Shown here: positions 49,885 through 62,055 of the stretch, piece after piece
How the letters are laid out: each line of letters begins with the position of its first letter
Numbering within the stretch: the stretch's first letter is position 1
Assembly: GCF_052324685.1 (NCBI RefSeq)
Contig: NC_135221.1
Coordinates: 8,032,875-8,096,874 of the forward strand
DNA: 64,000 nt
Reading direction: 5' to 3'
From: Brachyhypopomus gauderio
Lineage: Eukaryota; Chordata; Actinopteri; Gymnotiformes; Hypopomidae
Made by a program: the position numbers and the translations under genes
Notes under the pieces: generated by a model
What the model was told of the DNA's origin: nothing
Database searches by the model: none
The model's input: the letters and a program-made list of their open reading frames with translations, nothing else

Positions 49885-51228
49885 CTTAACTGGTGGAAAT
49901 ACTTCAACAGATAGATGTTGGTAAGCCTCCTCACTGTGGTGTTATTTTTACATATTAAACTACTTAAATTGAATTGTTGCGTGCATAAGATAGTAGCAAA
50001 AGGAGTCGATCACTTAGCTAGCTACCATTTATAACCTATTATATCAGTAGCTAGCTAGCCAGCTAAAGTAATGGCCATATCTGTAATAAGACCGGCAGGT
50101 TTTATGTTCATACAAGAGATATTCCAGTCGAAAAAGCTATATAGCAAAACCAGAATAGACTCACCTGTCAGAAACACTCGGGCTTTGCTGAAAATGAGAT
50201 TGTAGAAGATTGGGAAGCTTCACCTGGCTTCACATGTATCAATAGGACAAAGACAACGTTGCTATAACTGTCAATATAAAAGTCCTCATTCAGTCTGCGA
50301 TTAAATCTTGGCACGTAAGAACTATTACGGTTTAATGTGAATATCAGAAATATCTGGTTTTAATGGAAATATTACTTTAATATTACGTATATTGTATTTA
50401 TGCTTGATAACTAAAATAACTAAATGTATTTTAATATCATTACTTTGACAACCCCTGTCTCACAAACACGGGATATTGTACGTCTTTATGAGGATGCATG
50501 ACTTTATATTTATTTCTAAAGATGTTTTGTGTGCATCTGTGTCTGACCTCAATATAATGTTTTGGATATTTTTTTAAACGTGATGTTAAGTGAGATATTT
50601 ATATTTAGGAGTATATAAATGCATCCCCAACTCTTCATAATTGAACAGACCCTTTTCCTCCAGACTTCACTGGTTAGACAAGAACGGTGTGGGACTAAAG
50701 ACGCGCTCGCCAGTGTTAAGTTGTTAAATTGTAAGACCACATTGTCATCGAATTTCATCCACAACGAATAAAAAAAGGTTGGACCGTGTTCATTTTCTCG
50801 GTATCACACTAAACCGGGACCCTTGTTGTGTCTGAGCGGAAGTGTGGGTGATGTTTGTAGCTGAGCAGCTAACGCTGGGCTGCTCGCGTGAATGTCATCC
50901 CAGTATAGGATCCCAAGGCATTTTTGCTAGTAACTAAGTCATAATTTTGGTACGTCTACACAATATAGCTGGATGTTCGCTGATTATACAGTTTTAATCC
51001 CACAAGAGTGTCTGTCTAACGTTATAAGGTTCGCCTTGGTCTGGGAAGGTGGGTAACTAACTTGGCTGTCTAGCTGGGTGGCTAACGCTGTAGGTCGTAA
51101 ATCAGTAGTTCATTGGAGAAATAACACGAGCCAAATCTGATTATAAGCGGAGAAATAATAAGAGAGGGAGAGAGTAGTAACATGTGTTTACTCGTAACTC
51201 TTGTTTGCCCAGGAGCTTTGGTCGGGAG
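49885..51228. promoter_or_regulatory. Divergent promoter region between tdg copy B and uqcc6
   Basis: The two genes point away from each other. A tdg B 5' UTR exon is likely near 50160-50240 and the uqcc6 first exon lies before 51212, where an acceptor (TTTGCCCAG) precedes its coding exon. No other gene seen. Confidence 0.5.
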
Positions 51229-51532
51229 ATGCCTGCCGGTGTGTCTTGGCCGAGGTACCTGAGTGTACTGGCGGCCAGTGTGTTCTCCATGTTCGCCGGA
51301 GCTCAGGTCGTTCATCAGTATTACCGCCCAGATTTGGTAGGATTTCAGAATCAGGATTTCGGTACTGCATAGATTTTTCCTGCATTTCCTGGTATTTTTT
51401 ATGATGAATTGTTATTTTTTAATCTGAGTGTAATTTCTATAGACTATTCCAGAGATCCCCCCCAAACCTGGAGAACTGCGGACAGAACTTCTTGGATTAA
51501 AAGCAAAACAAGAAGTGTTGGGGAAACACTGA
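51229..51532 (+). CDS. uqcc6: Brawnin, complex III assembly factor UQCC6
   Basis: Small inner-membrane mitochondrial protein (C12orf73 homologue) needed for assembly of respiratory complex III. Two coding exons, 51229-51336 and 51443-51532, encode 65 aa. Begins MPAGVSWPRYL, has one hydrophobic segment (about residues 11-27) and the diagnostic QYYRPDLTIPEIPPKPGEL block, closely matching the human protein. Human UQCC6 also lies between TDG and NT5DC3. AATAAA at 51632-51637, 100 bp beyond the stop. Confidence 0.95.
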
Positions 51533-52346
51533 TGTATATAAATTGATATTGTACTTGTGTGTGTGTGTGTGATGTATACACCAAATGCAGTGTTGCACGA
51601 TTTAGCTTTTCAACTCTTGAGAGTTTGTGTAAATAAAGTTATTCTTTGTCATATAATTTTTTTTTCATATATACAGCGGTGCAAAAAAATGCTCCTGAAG
51701 ATCTAGATCTAGGAGGTGAAGCTCTCAAACTAATGTCCTAAAACTTGAGAAGCACTTTGTTGCTTATTCAGGTAATGAAGGACATTTTGTCAGAATTATC
51801 CTGTTTCTCTGGAAACCTTATACACGACACCACAGCCTTTATTATCTCCAAATGTTTAACATAATACACTGCATACATCCTGCATAACCATACTTCCTAT
51901 ATGACCATTTTTATTAACTATACAAAATTACTGCAGCATAACTAATAGAACTGTATTCTGACAATTCTCATAGATAACGGAACATGACAATAGGGAAATA
52001 AAACTAACACCAACCAAATGTACAAGCAAATAAACTTTGAAGTATATCAAATAATGATAATGTAAGTCTGATCAGTGGATTGTGATTTATAATGTATTTA
52101 AAAAGTAAATGACAAACGTTAATTATTGCTGATTTACTCAATATAAAAGGTGACTTTTACTGTGAAATTAAGCTGTCGGCGTCAAACCGGATATCCAAAG
52201 AACTTTTTTTTGACTGCCTGACTGTCAATAGGACCTGGAAACCCTGCCTGGGGTTATATTATGAGACTCATGTAGCTAATTACAGTTAAACGCTCTCGTG
52301 TAATACGACGCACAGAGGAGAGACGGCTGTGGAATAGAAAACAACC
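51533..52346. other. Intergenic between uqcc6 and nt5dc3
   Basis: AT-rich; contains the uqcc6 polyadenylation signal and, towards 52346, the nt5dc3 promoter and 5' UTR. Human HSP90B1 lies in the corresponding interval; no sign of it here. Confidence 0.55.
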
Positions 52347-55300
52347 ATGCCGACCTTGTCCTTGCACCTTTCTCGACTCGTTAGAAACAAGAACCACATT
52401 GGAAAGCTGCTCACACCTTCTAAGGCTTTAAAGACGAGACGCGGAGTGTGTGTTCTGAGTCCAACATGTTGGCACGTCCAACATCGCCCCGTGTCCTGTC
52501 AGCGAAGCTCCATGGGACAGCTGTCAACAGCCAACATGTGTACCAGCTCAGTGAGTGACAAAGATATGACCAATTGGCTGTGGTGTGTTTACAATGAAAC
52601 CAAAAGACAAACTGAAGGTGGGTTACTTATTTTCTTCTGAGCAGTCTTTAGAGACACGAGACTACCTAGTTATTTGGGTTGCAGATCATATGTAGTGTAC
52701 CTCTAAACGCGATCGGTCAAAACGAGATGTATACTTTTTGTTTGTATTAAAAGTAGAATATATAGGTGAATACAAAGTGAACTTCAAAATTATTTTGTGA
52801 CCATCTTAATTCCCTGTATCACAATGCAGGTTTTCAGGCAGATGTAAATACTAATGGTGAATTATAGTTACAAATACAGTCCTTGTAACACCACAAAGCT
52901 ATTCTGTATTTTAAAAGAGTGTGGTTGTACTAGACTACAGTTTGTTTAACTCCAAAATAGAAACACAATGTAATCTACCCACCCCCCCCCCCCCTCCAGA
53001 TTTAATCCCAGTGATATCAAACAACTTTGTGAATCCTGACACCATCTTCGCCAACAATGAGATGAGCTTGCAGGATATCGAGATCTATGGCTTTGACTAT
53101 GACTACACTTTGGCCTTCTATTCCAGTCATCTCCACACTCTGATCTTCAACATCGCTCGGGACATTCTCATCCATGAGCACAGGGTCAGTAATGAGGGTC
53201 TCACTATTGCCTGGATGGTCACTGAAGGTGCACAGATTTAATATTAGCTCTAGAAAATGTTCATTTACTTGTTAACCTTATTGTAATCAAATTAAAATAA
53301 TTTTTATATGTAGCTAGTATAGTGCCTAACCACTCTTTCGCCCTTGTGGGGGACTGAGCACCCATGTAAGTACTCTATGCTCTACCAGTAAGAGTCCTTG
53401 GGCAAGACTCCTAACACTACACTCATCTACCTCTGTAAGATGATTGAAATTGTTGAAATTGAAGTTGTTCTGGGTAAAGGTTTCTGCCAAATGCATGAAA
53501 TTTAAATAACCCAATAAGGAGATTAGAGTGTGCCTGTTGCCCCATAGAGACACTGAATTATAATTGGATATTATGTGATCAAGATTTAAGTCTCCAGAGT
53601 GACATGTGACCTTTTTTAATTTCTCTTTTTGGTCCAGTATCCGGAGGGACTGAAGGAATATGAATATATCCCTGATTTTGTGATTCGGGGGCTGCATTAT
53701 GACGTTCAGAAGGTGTGTAGCTGTTGCTACTAGAGATTCGTGAAAGATGCTCTTTGTTTTGGTGAGGCAGTAAATCATATGGCCTGATCATCCTGACCTC
53801 CATATCCTGTTCTTAGGCTTTACTAATGAAGATTGATGCTTTTCATTACATTCAGCTGGGAACAGTCTACAGGTACAAATAGAGAAGCTGCAATGTGTTT
53901 TGCCCACCGCAGTCATTAACATCTAACATGCTAGATTGGTTTGTTAATACAGTATGTGGGTATCCATGTGCTTTTGTAGGGGACTTCACCCTGTGCCAGA
54001 TAAAGAAGTCATTGCTATGTATGAAGGCTCCCACGTACCCCTGGAGATTATGAGTGACTTTTATGGCAAGGTTGGTGACATACGCAGGTCTGGTTTCCCA
54101 GAGTGTCACATGACCAAGAACACTAAGATACATCCTGTGTCGTTCATTGCTGTTCAGAGTTCCCATGGACACACTATGAAGCAATTCATGGACATCTTCT
54201 CCCTGCCTGAGATGACCCTGCTCTCCTGTGTCAACGACTACTTCATGAAGCACAACATTGACTATGAGCCTGTGCATCTCTACAAAGATGTCAAGGTTAG
54301 ACCCCAAATACACAGTGTTGGAACAAAAATTAATATCAGCTTGAGTTAGATGATGTATAAAGTGAATTGTATCATCTCTAAAAACAGATCATGTGCCAAT
54401 GGGACAGTTAAAGATTATCCAAGTAATCCTCTGTACACTTACACACAGTTATAAATTTAGCTTTAAATGTTAGTTTATATCGTTTGCATAGAAAGCTGCA
54501 GTCTAATTTTGGCATCACACGCCTGCCAGTGCCATCTGGGCCTTCTCCTTTGGGGGAGAGGGTGATGATTCAGGAGAGACTGATGTCTGACCAACTCACA
54601 GTTCTGACTCTGTAGACCTGAGAAAGAACAGAAGGAGCAGCTTCATCTTTCCTTTCTCTCAGCCTTCAGAATTGTCACTTTGCATGCGGTAAATTACTGA
54701 GACAGCATGCAGGAATAAGGCCCGTGGTGCGGCCTGTGTGTCTGTTTGTGGCCTTTTTTGATGCAGAACACGGGGCCTTTGTTCTCAGCCATATTTTGTG
54801 TCTGTTTTCCAGGAGGCCATAGGAGACGTCCACGTGAAGGGAATTATGTATCGTGCTGTGGAGGCAGATATCGGTAGCATAAGTATTTTTTTCAAAACAA
54901 TGAGCTTTTTCTCAATTCCAAAGGTTTCATACGTAATTTTTACAAACTGAGCTCTGAAGAAAATATTTTGTGAATCCTCTGTGCTATGTCAAGGTTTCTG
55001 ATAAGTGTGTGTTTTGATAAAATGTGTGTTTTGCTCTAAATAAGGCCTAAAATAATGACTTCAGTATATCACTTACACCTTTATCTTATTTATTTGGTTC
55101 CCTACACAAAATGGTTTTGCAGAGAAGTATATCTGTTATGGTGAGCAGACTCATGCTGTTCTAAAGAAGCTTTCAGAAAATGGAAAGAAGATGTTTCTAA
55201 TCACCAACAGCCCTCTAGATTTTGTGTAAGTGCAAAAACATTGAATTTTTCATAATGTTTGATATCTTTTATGCATACACGTGCACAAAATTCCAGTCTG

Positions 55301-57415
55301 TAGGGACAGACCTTGCACATTTGTTACACTCAGTAATGTGTCCCGTGTCATGGTCTTCCAAACTGGTTTGAGTTTGCACTTGTGTCACTCTGCAGAGATC
55401 GAGGAATGAACTACATCATTGGGAAAGACTGGAGGGACCTATTTGATGTGGTCATTGTGCAGGCCGACAAGCCAGGTTTCTTCAACGACCGCAGGAAGTG
55501 AGTTCCAGGAAAAGCTGCCAGTAATTCAGCTGAAACTGGCCACTGGTGAAATTGGCCACTGGTGAATGTGTGAATGCAAGAACAATGACTTTCCCTCCTG
55601 CTGCCTCTTGTGTAACTTGTCTGACCCAAAAATGACGACTCCAGATTTTTTGCCTGAAACGTAGCAAAGGGTCATTGTGTTTGTGCTGAGTGTGTGTGTC
55701 TGTTTTTTTCCTCAAGGCCATTCAGACGTGTTACTGATAAAGGAGTGTTGTTGTGGGACAGGATTCACCACCTGGAGAAGGGGCAGATTTATAAACAGGT
55801 GCTGTGTGCCCTTTGGGCAGTGAGACAGCGTGTAATGGTGCTGTGTGACTGCACTGCTCGTGTTGTCTTGTGCATTCAGTTTTGCTACTGTAGTGTGCAC
55901 CCCCACACACACACATTTATAGTGACTGAGAATATCTGTTTCCAGGGAAACTTGTATGAGTTCTTGAGACTTACTGGCTGGAGGGGCTCAAAGGTTTTGT
56001 ACTTCGGAGACCACATCTACAGTGACCTTGCTGTGAGCGGCATACATATACACACATACTGACCCAAGGACGCCGTATTTGTGCTGATCACTGCTGACCT
56101 CTCATGTTAGCCTAACTCTAATTAGCATTTTTTGAGGCCATGCAACAGACAGAATGTTGGTATATGAATAACAAGCATGAGTGTGTAATACAGAGCAGGA
56201 CAGGGAGATAGCCAGCAGAGACACAACCACACTTTCATTACAGAAATGAAGTAGCGATCTAGCAACCAACCACACGCCAGGCCAGTTTCCTTTGGAAGAC
56301 ACTGTGTCCATCAGAGTCATACACTAATGCTGAAGTAAGATCTACCTGCGGATGGTGTGTGAAGCTGTGTGCCGTGTGTGTTTAGGACCTGACGCTGAAG
56401 CATGGCTGGAGAACGGGGGCCATCATCCCCGAGCTACGGAACGAGATTGGGATCATGAACACAGAGGAGTACGTGCATACCATGACCTGGCTGCAGAGCC
56501 TGACCAACCTGCTGGAACACATGCAGGTGGGTCCACTGGGGGGCGCTCACACGCTCATCATGAATCCACACTGGGAGTGTAGGGGGGGGTGGTGCCATTA
56601 TCATTCAGAAATTCCAAGAATGAATCATTCAACAAAAGAAATGAATAACCCTGGGTAGTGATCAGATTAATATATCATTATGTGTTGTTTATGATACAGT
56701 GCCACACTGCTTATTACTCGTTTAAAGCAATGTCTGCCATTTTCACATGCACTTTAATATTCCTGTGAACTTCAGTAGATATTATGTTTCACATGCCACT
56801 GCATAAAGAGTCTATTTCAAAAATAGATGTAGGTAAAACGTTCCTGAGATCTGCACAGGGCTTTGCTGAAGCATTGTTTCCACTGGTCGTTTCGCAGGTA
56901 CACCGAGATGCAACGTCCCAGGCGGTGATTCAGCAGTGGGTCAGAGAGAGGGAGGATATGAGGTAAGCCAGCAACCACTGCTCAAACCACATGCTTCTTC
57001 ACACTTTTTAAAGCACGTTTCACATGTTTCTGAGCGCTGATTTTAAGTATTTATGATGCGTGAGAGATAAGTATAGCCGGACAGTAATGTAAAATATATT
57101 TTTTAAGTAAAACAAATGGGTTGACGTGAGGCCTGAGGTAACATCTGAGCCAATTGCAGGTTGCAAGCGAAAAACATCTTCAACGCTCAGTTCGGGAGTC
57201 TGTTCCGCACGTACCACAACCCCACGTACTTCTCCCGCCGTCTCTCGCGCTTCGCCGACATCTACATGGCCTCCCTCAGCTGCCTGCTGAACTACGACCT
57301 CCAGTACACCTTCTACCCGAGGCGCACCCCGCTGCAGCACGAGGCCCCCTTCTGGCCAGAGCAGACCAGTGCAGGGGCTATGAACATACCCTTCCAAAAC
57401 CATGGGACGAAGTAG
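52347..57415 (+). CDS. nt5dc3: 5'-nucleotidase domain-containing protein 3
   Basis: HAD-superfamily protein of the 5'-nucleotidase/purine nucleotidase group, predicted mitochondrial; substrate unknown. Fourteen coding exons: 52347-52617, 53000-53184, 53638-53712, 53817-53872, 53980-54070, 54158-54295, 54813-54873, 55123-55225, 55396-55497, 55717-55798, 55946-56032, 56386-56526, 56898-56962 and 57160-57415; 1713 bp, 570 aa, all phases consistent. The first 90 residues are basic and low in acidic residues, as in a mitochondrial presequence. HAD motif I is [18 protein letters not shown] fits motif II and [11 protein letters not shown] motif [14 protein letters not shown] and [11 protein letters not shown] match the human C-terminus. 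An 87-bp intron at 54071-54157 is open in frame. Confidence 0.95.
52980..52996. repeat. Poly-C tract at an nt5dc3 acceptor
   Basis: A run of C serves as the polypyrimidine tract immediately before the acceptor at 52999. Confidence 0.85.
53340..53507 (+). repeat. Fish SINE-like repeat remnant
   Basis: Reads GGGCAAGACTCCTAACACTAC, then ATGATTGAAATTGTTG and TTCTGGGTAAAGGTTTCTGCC, the familiar body and 3' tail of fish SINE-type repeats in degenerate form. Lies in nt5dc3 intron 2. Family recognised by eye. Confidence 0.65.
54071..54157 (+). other. Stop-free 87-bp intron of nt5dc3
   Basis: Between FYGK and [10 protein letters not shown], with GT-AG ends and 29 in-frame codons without a stop. Human NT5DC3 joins the flanks directly, so it is an intron, but retention would leave the frame intact. 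Confidence 0.7.
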
Positions 57416-57612
57416 GAGTCTCGAAGTAGGACTGCAGGGATATCAGGTGGCATTACTTTCACCTAGCAAAACTTGATCAACATAGCACTGTGCTGCTGTT
57501 TAGGTACAGACATAGACACATCAGCCACGCGAACATGGCTATTTATTTTCTCACATTGGAGATGAGATGATCTAATGCAAAACTAATGTAATGACATAGG
57601 CATTACTGCTGA

Positions 57613-57682
<70 letters not shown>
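57613..57682. repeat. (CA)n microsatellite
   Basis: CA run with one interruption (ACAAACAC), just beyond nt5dc3. Confidence 0.95.
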
Positions 57683-57685
<3 letters not shown>

Positions 57686-58859
57686 TAGAAAACACTCTCT
57701 TTTTTGCATGCTATTCATAATATGCTTTTTGATGGTAGAATTCAGCAGTGCAGCTTCACAAGGTATGTCACAGTCCTGTAGCTGTAACTGCAGATATCTC
57801 TGGTCAAGGGTTCATATTCAGTGTTGAATATATTAGAAATGAATGTGGTAGAGGGGCATCCTTCATCAGACGTGCAGAGCAGCCGTAGTCTTTTAGTGGC
57901 CATCATTTAGTTGCCATCGTTACCTTTTGTTTAGATTTACAGTTCACCCGATTCTGTGTGAATGTTTTGTCCTCAGTGACTTTTTTATTGACTGTTTAAA
58001 TTAATATTTAAAAGTTTTTTTTTTCCCCTGTTGATTTTGTTGTTGAATAATTTGCTGCTTCTGGATACCGTGCCTATGAGAGTTGTGGAGGTTTTATAAT
58101 AAGCAATAGCTCCTCTTTTTATGCAGTGCATTATTCATTAGTTAGTGCCATATTATTCTCATAGAAATCTGCATGTCGTCTTTTCATACCTGAACAAATG
58201 GGCTTCTGTTGAATATAACTGTCCCTTTTGGCTCTGATGCTACCAGCATCTTGCACCCAAACCCTAATGATAACCCAGGGATGGATCATTCTAGAGCCCC
58301 ACAGCAGTGCCCAGCAGCGTTAGGGATCTTTTAACGTTAGGGATCTTCTCTATCTTTGCACATGTTGTGACTCCAAAGAACTTCGGTTGTTATGCCTGCT
58401 TGTGACAGTGGAGTTGGCATCTGACTACCGATACCAGTGAGCATCCTGTCAATGGAAACCATATCGTGAAATTGCATTTTTTTCATAACACTTGTTCTTG
58501 CAGTGCTAAACGCCTCCTCAGGCAAAGGACTGTATCAGTTCCAGTTTTCCATTGTGGAGTTGTGTTTGATACGCACAAATTCTAGCAAAGTTACAAAGGT
58601 TCTGGAAAGCTACATATAAATTCTGCTGATTTACAGGCGTAAGGTTGCATAAACCTTGACTTATGTTTTAAATGCCATCCATTCTTTGTATATGCAGTGA
58701 GTTAATGTACTTTATGATCCCCACAGTAGTTTTAATGAAATACTATGATAACTATCAAATGTTTATTGACTATAAAGTTGCTTAATTGTGTGATATTACA
58801 GTGGAGCTTTGAGTTTTTAAAATGTAAAGAGTAATTGTGCATTCTTGTTCTACAGAATA

Positions 58860-59229
58860 CAGGGCTGGATTCACAAGAAAAATCTTATGAAAGATAAAAT
58901 ATAAGAATCTTAAGACAAATAAGTAAAACATGAAAAGGCCCACGTTGGAAAAGAATGTAGGACATAATTTAGGGCCTAGCTGTTAAAACTTTAATAAACA
59001 TAGATTTTATCTTATCAATGCTTAAAATCCAAGACAAGTGTGACATTATTGTATGGTTAAGAAAATATTTCTGAACACTTTTCCCTCAACTGTAACATAT
59101 TGACTTGTAATTGATCTTAAGAGAAAGGTTTAGAAGAATTCTTAGTTTTTCATTTTTCACAAGTATGAAGAATATAAAGGATGTATATGAAAATGTTCTT
59201 TCTAAGGCACTTTCATGAATCCAGCCCTG
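58860..59229. mobile_element. hAT-like MITE
   Basis: About 370 bp bounded by inverted CAGGGCTGGATTCA ends. The CAGGG start fits hAT-type termini. Further inverted pairing inside (AATCTTAAGA region against its complement near 59116) suggests a foldback. No clear 8-bp target duplication and no coding capacity. Confidence 0.6.
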
Positions 59230-61206
59230 ATGTGATATATATTGTATGCAGTTATCCAATCTTCCAATCCAGCTTTCAATATGGCGCTATATCACAAGGC
59301 AGGTGCCTAAAGAGTTTTACAGTTGATTGTTTCTTCATGTGTGAGTTAATCAACTTTTTGTATTTGCTTGGTGAATACAAATGGTTTTCCTTTTTTCCTT
59401 TGAAAAGGGACAGATTGGTCCCTTGAAGGACCTACCAGACCTTGAGTCAATATTGTTTTTTTGTGGTTATCTTGACTTTGCATAGTTTACTGCATTTCTT
59501 TTTGTGAAATCATAATTTGCAATAGATTATATTTTAGATGTATTTATTAAAGATTTCATGTTTCTGACGAGCCCATTAGTATCAAATGTTTTTCTTTCAC
59601 CTGGATCTCGCTCCTTTTTAAAAAGGTACGTTGATACTCACTGCAAGTCCTCAGTGGAACCTGTGTTTCTCTGCTCAGTTTGTTTGCAGTGGTCTTCATC
59701 CTGTCTAGATTTCCTTAATAAGATAAGAATCTCAAAGCTGAATATTTTCACTGCTGGGCTGAAGAACATGTAGTTGGTGAAGAACCCACCTTTTCAACAT
59801 TAAAGTCGTCAGTGTCTAATATGTTAGCCTGGTGTAAGGATGAGCAATTAGTGGCAGGACGCAAAAGGACAAATCTAGAATAATTCTCCGAAGAACAGAC
59901 CAGGGTTGGAGTACTGGGAGATAATGAAATAGAACTTGGAAAAGAACTTGAATATATGGGTAACAACACATAAAGGCTAAAATCCAAACAAAAAAAAAAA
60001 CAGGGCAAAGAATCACGAACCCCAAATCACGAAACATAAGCAATACTTTGAGCATCAAACACAAAGCTGAATTGTAAGTTTTTTTTGTATTATTACTTTT
60101 GGTTTAGCTGTGCATTATTTCCGTGTGCCCTATTACTTTCATACATTCAAATTCAAATTTTCCTCCATACTCAAAATATTATATTAGCAAGAGGTTTGTG
60201 ATTATGCTCATACTTTAACATTTATTGGGCACTGCAGAGTGCATAAAATAACCTATTATTTTATTTTTTGTATACTGCCCTCAAACCACCATTTAGGAAT
60301 TACAATTTATGTTGCATTATCTTAACTATAGCGAATCATAGGCTTCCTTATATTGTATATTCATGACCTGAAATCAACTGCCCCTCCCACACTGTACTCT
60401 CCACATCACTGAACTCAAATAATAGAGATGGCATATAGAAATGACAGCTTTTGTATGCAAGCAGCAGAAATGGCTCACATTTCTCTCTGGGCTTGAAATT
60501 ATATCTAATATAAGTGTTTGTAGCAGTAATCTTATTGCACACTTGTTTGAAAATTGACATTAGATGGCCCAGCTAGTAACCAGTCCAAGTTATTTTTAGT
60601 CCAAGTAGCCACTTCAGTGGAGATGTGGAGCCTTGGTTACTCCAGTAGGTCTGGGGTGGGTGGGCTGTGTTTGTTATACATTATCAGATCATCTACTGAC
60701 AGCATCAGTTTATCTAGCATCAGTCTGGCAGCACCAGTTCTGCTGGTGGGACAAGGACATTTTTATAGATGCTGTGTTGCCAATTATCAGATCTAGTCAT
60801 ATTTGATCATATCTGCATCTAAAACAGAAATGTTTTTTGGTTAGATCTGTAAAGACATATAACACATATAAACATACAACATATAAACACTCCCTATACA
60901 GTAGACTTGCCCTCCTCTGGCATTCTTTTGGGTTCTTGTGATTAGCATATAGCTCTAGCAAGATTATCTGTAGGTGCATAACTAAAAGAGCACCAGATGG
61001 TGACCACAGTCCAGTGTGCTCATAAACATGGCAGATATTTAAAGCGGACTGATAATCTCCATGTCCAAGGTAGGAAAATGAGGTTTGGTGTTTGATGTAG
61101 CAGATGGTGGATATTGTCAGATGTGATTCAATTGTGTGATTTTAATTCCCAGACAGAACAGCAGGCCATTTTATTGATGAATAGGCCTAGGTGACCATAT
61201 GAAGGC

Positions 61207-61272
61207 TCCTAAGTATGGTCCTCCTTAGTATGGTCCTCCTGAGTATGGTCCTTCTGAGTATGGTCCTCATGA
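61207..61272. repeat. 16-bp minisatellite
   Basis: Four imperfect tandem units of AGTATGGTCCTCCTGA. Confidence 0.9.
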
Positions 61273-62055
61273 GGTCACCTGAGCCCAAATTTGCTCCAGC
61301 ACAGTAAAAGGAAGCAAACCCGACAGTTGTCAGTGGGTGACCTAGAGCGCAAACAAGGGCTGCAAAAAAGACACTCCAGGCACTGTTGGTCTACATCTCA
61401 TATCTGACCTGCATTTATGGTTAGTCTTATAGTTTTTTATAGCTATAGTTTTACTACCACGTGTATGGATGACGATGGTTAACAGTCTTTGTTGTATGTA
61501 GTGCACAATTTATTTGAAATGGCCTGTCTACTGTTGTGACAATTTATTTAGAAGAGGTGTAAGACTTTGCAGTCCCAATTAAGCATCACATACACAGCCG
61601 CAGTCACAGAGGAGTTTAATCGGTCAGCCAATCACAACCAGCGATGCCACTATTCATTAATTCAGACAATCCCTTTTGATATGGTTCATAGTAATATCTA
61701 CTGGAGGTTTACAACTCACACAAGAAAAAGAATCCAGCTAACCAAATTCACCCCGTCTCTGCGTAATTGACTTTGTTCCAGTATGGATATAAATATAGCC
61801 AGGAGCTAACGAATCAAGTTGTAAAAAACAACAATTCCCTTATGATCAGAGCCTGGCGGGGTGTTAATTGAAAAATGGGCCTGTAACGTAAGCAATTTGG
61901 TTGTCGTGGTGTTTGGGGGGTAAAACGCGGCGGTTTGCGTTGTAGACGTTCAAAGAACTCAGGAGCAACTAATAAACAAAATGCTCCAATACATTTTAAC
62001 TGCGAATATGGAAATTAAACGGGAATGGAATTAAAATACCATTTGCAGTTTGGAA

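Larger units (their letters stand above)
57416..62055. other. Long interval between nt5dc3 and the GPCR gene
   Basis: AT-rich; probably begins with a long nt5dc3 3' UTR. It holds a CA microsatellite, one hAT-like MITE and a 16-bp minisatellite. I see no coding exon with family resemblance; the open frames are short and of low complexity. Confidence 0.5.

Noticed and set aside
61207-61272. Regularly spaced repeats considered as a CRISPR-like array.
   Set aside because: The units are contiguous 16-bp tandem copies with no spacers, in an animal genome.
59558-61770. Several 60-90 codon open frames between nt5dc3 and the GPCR.
   Set aside because: AT-rich sequence without splice-phased partners or recognisable motifs; chance frames are expected.
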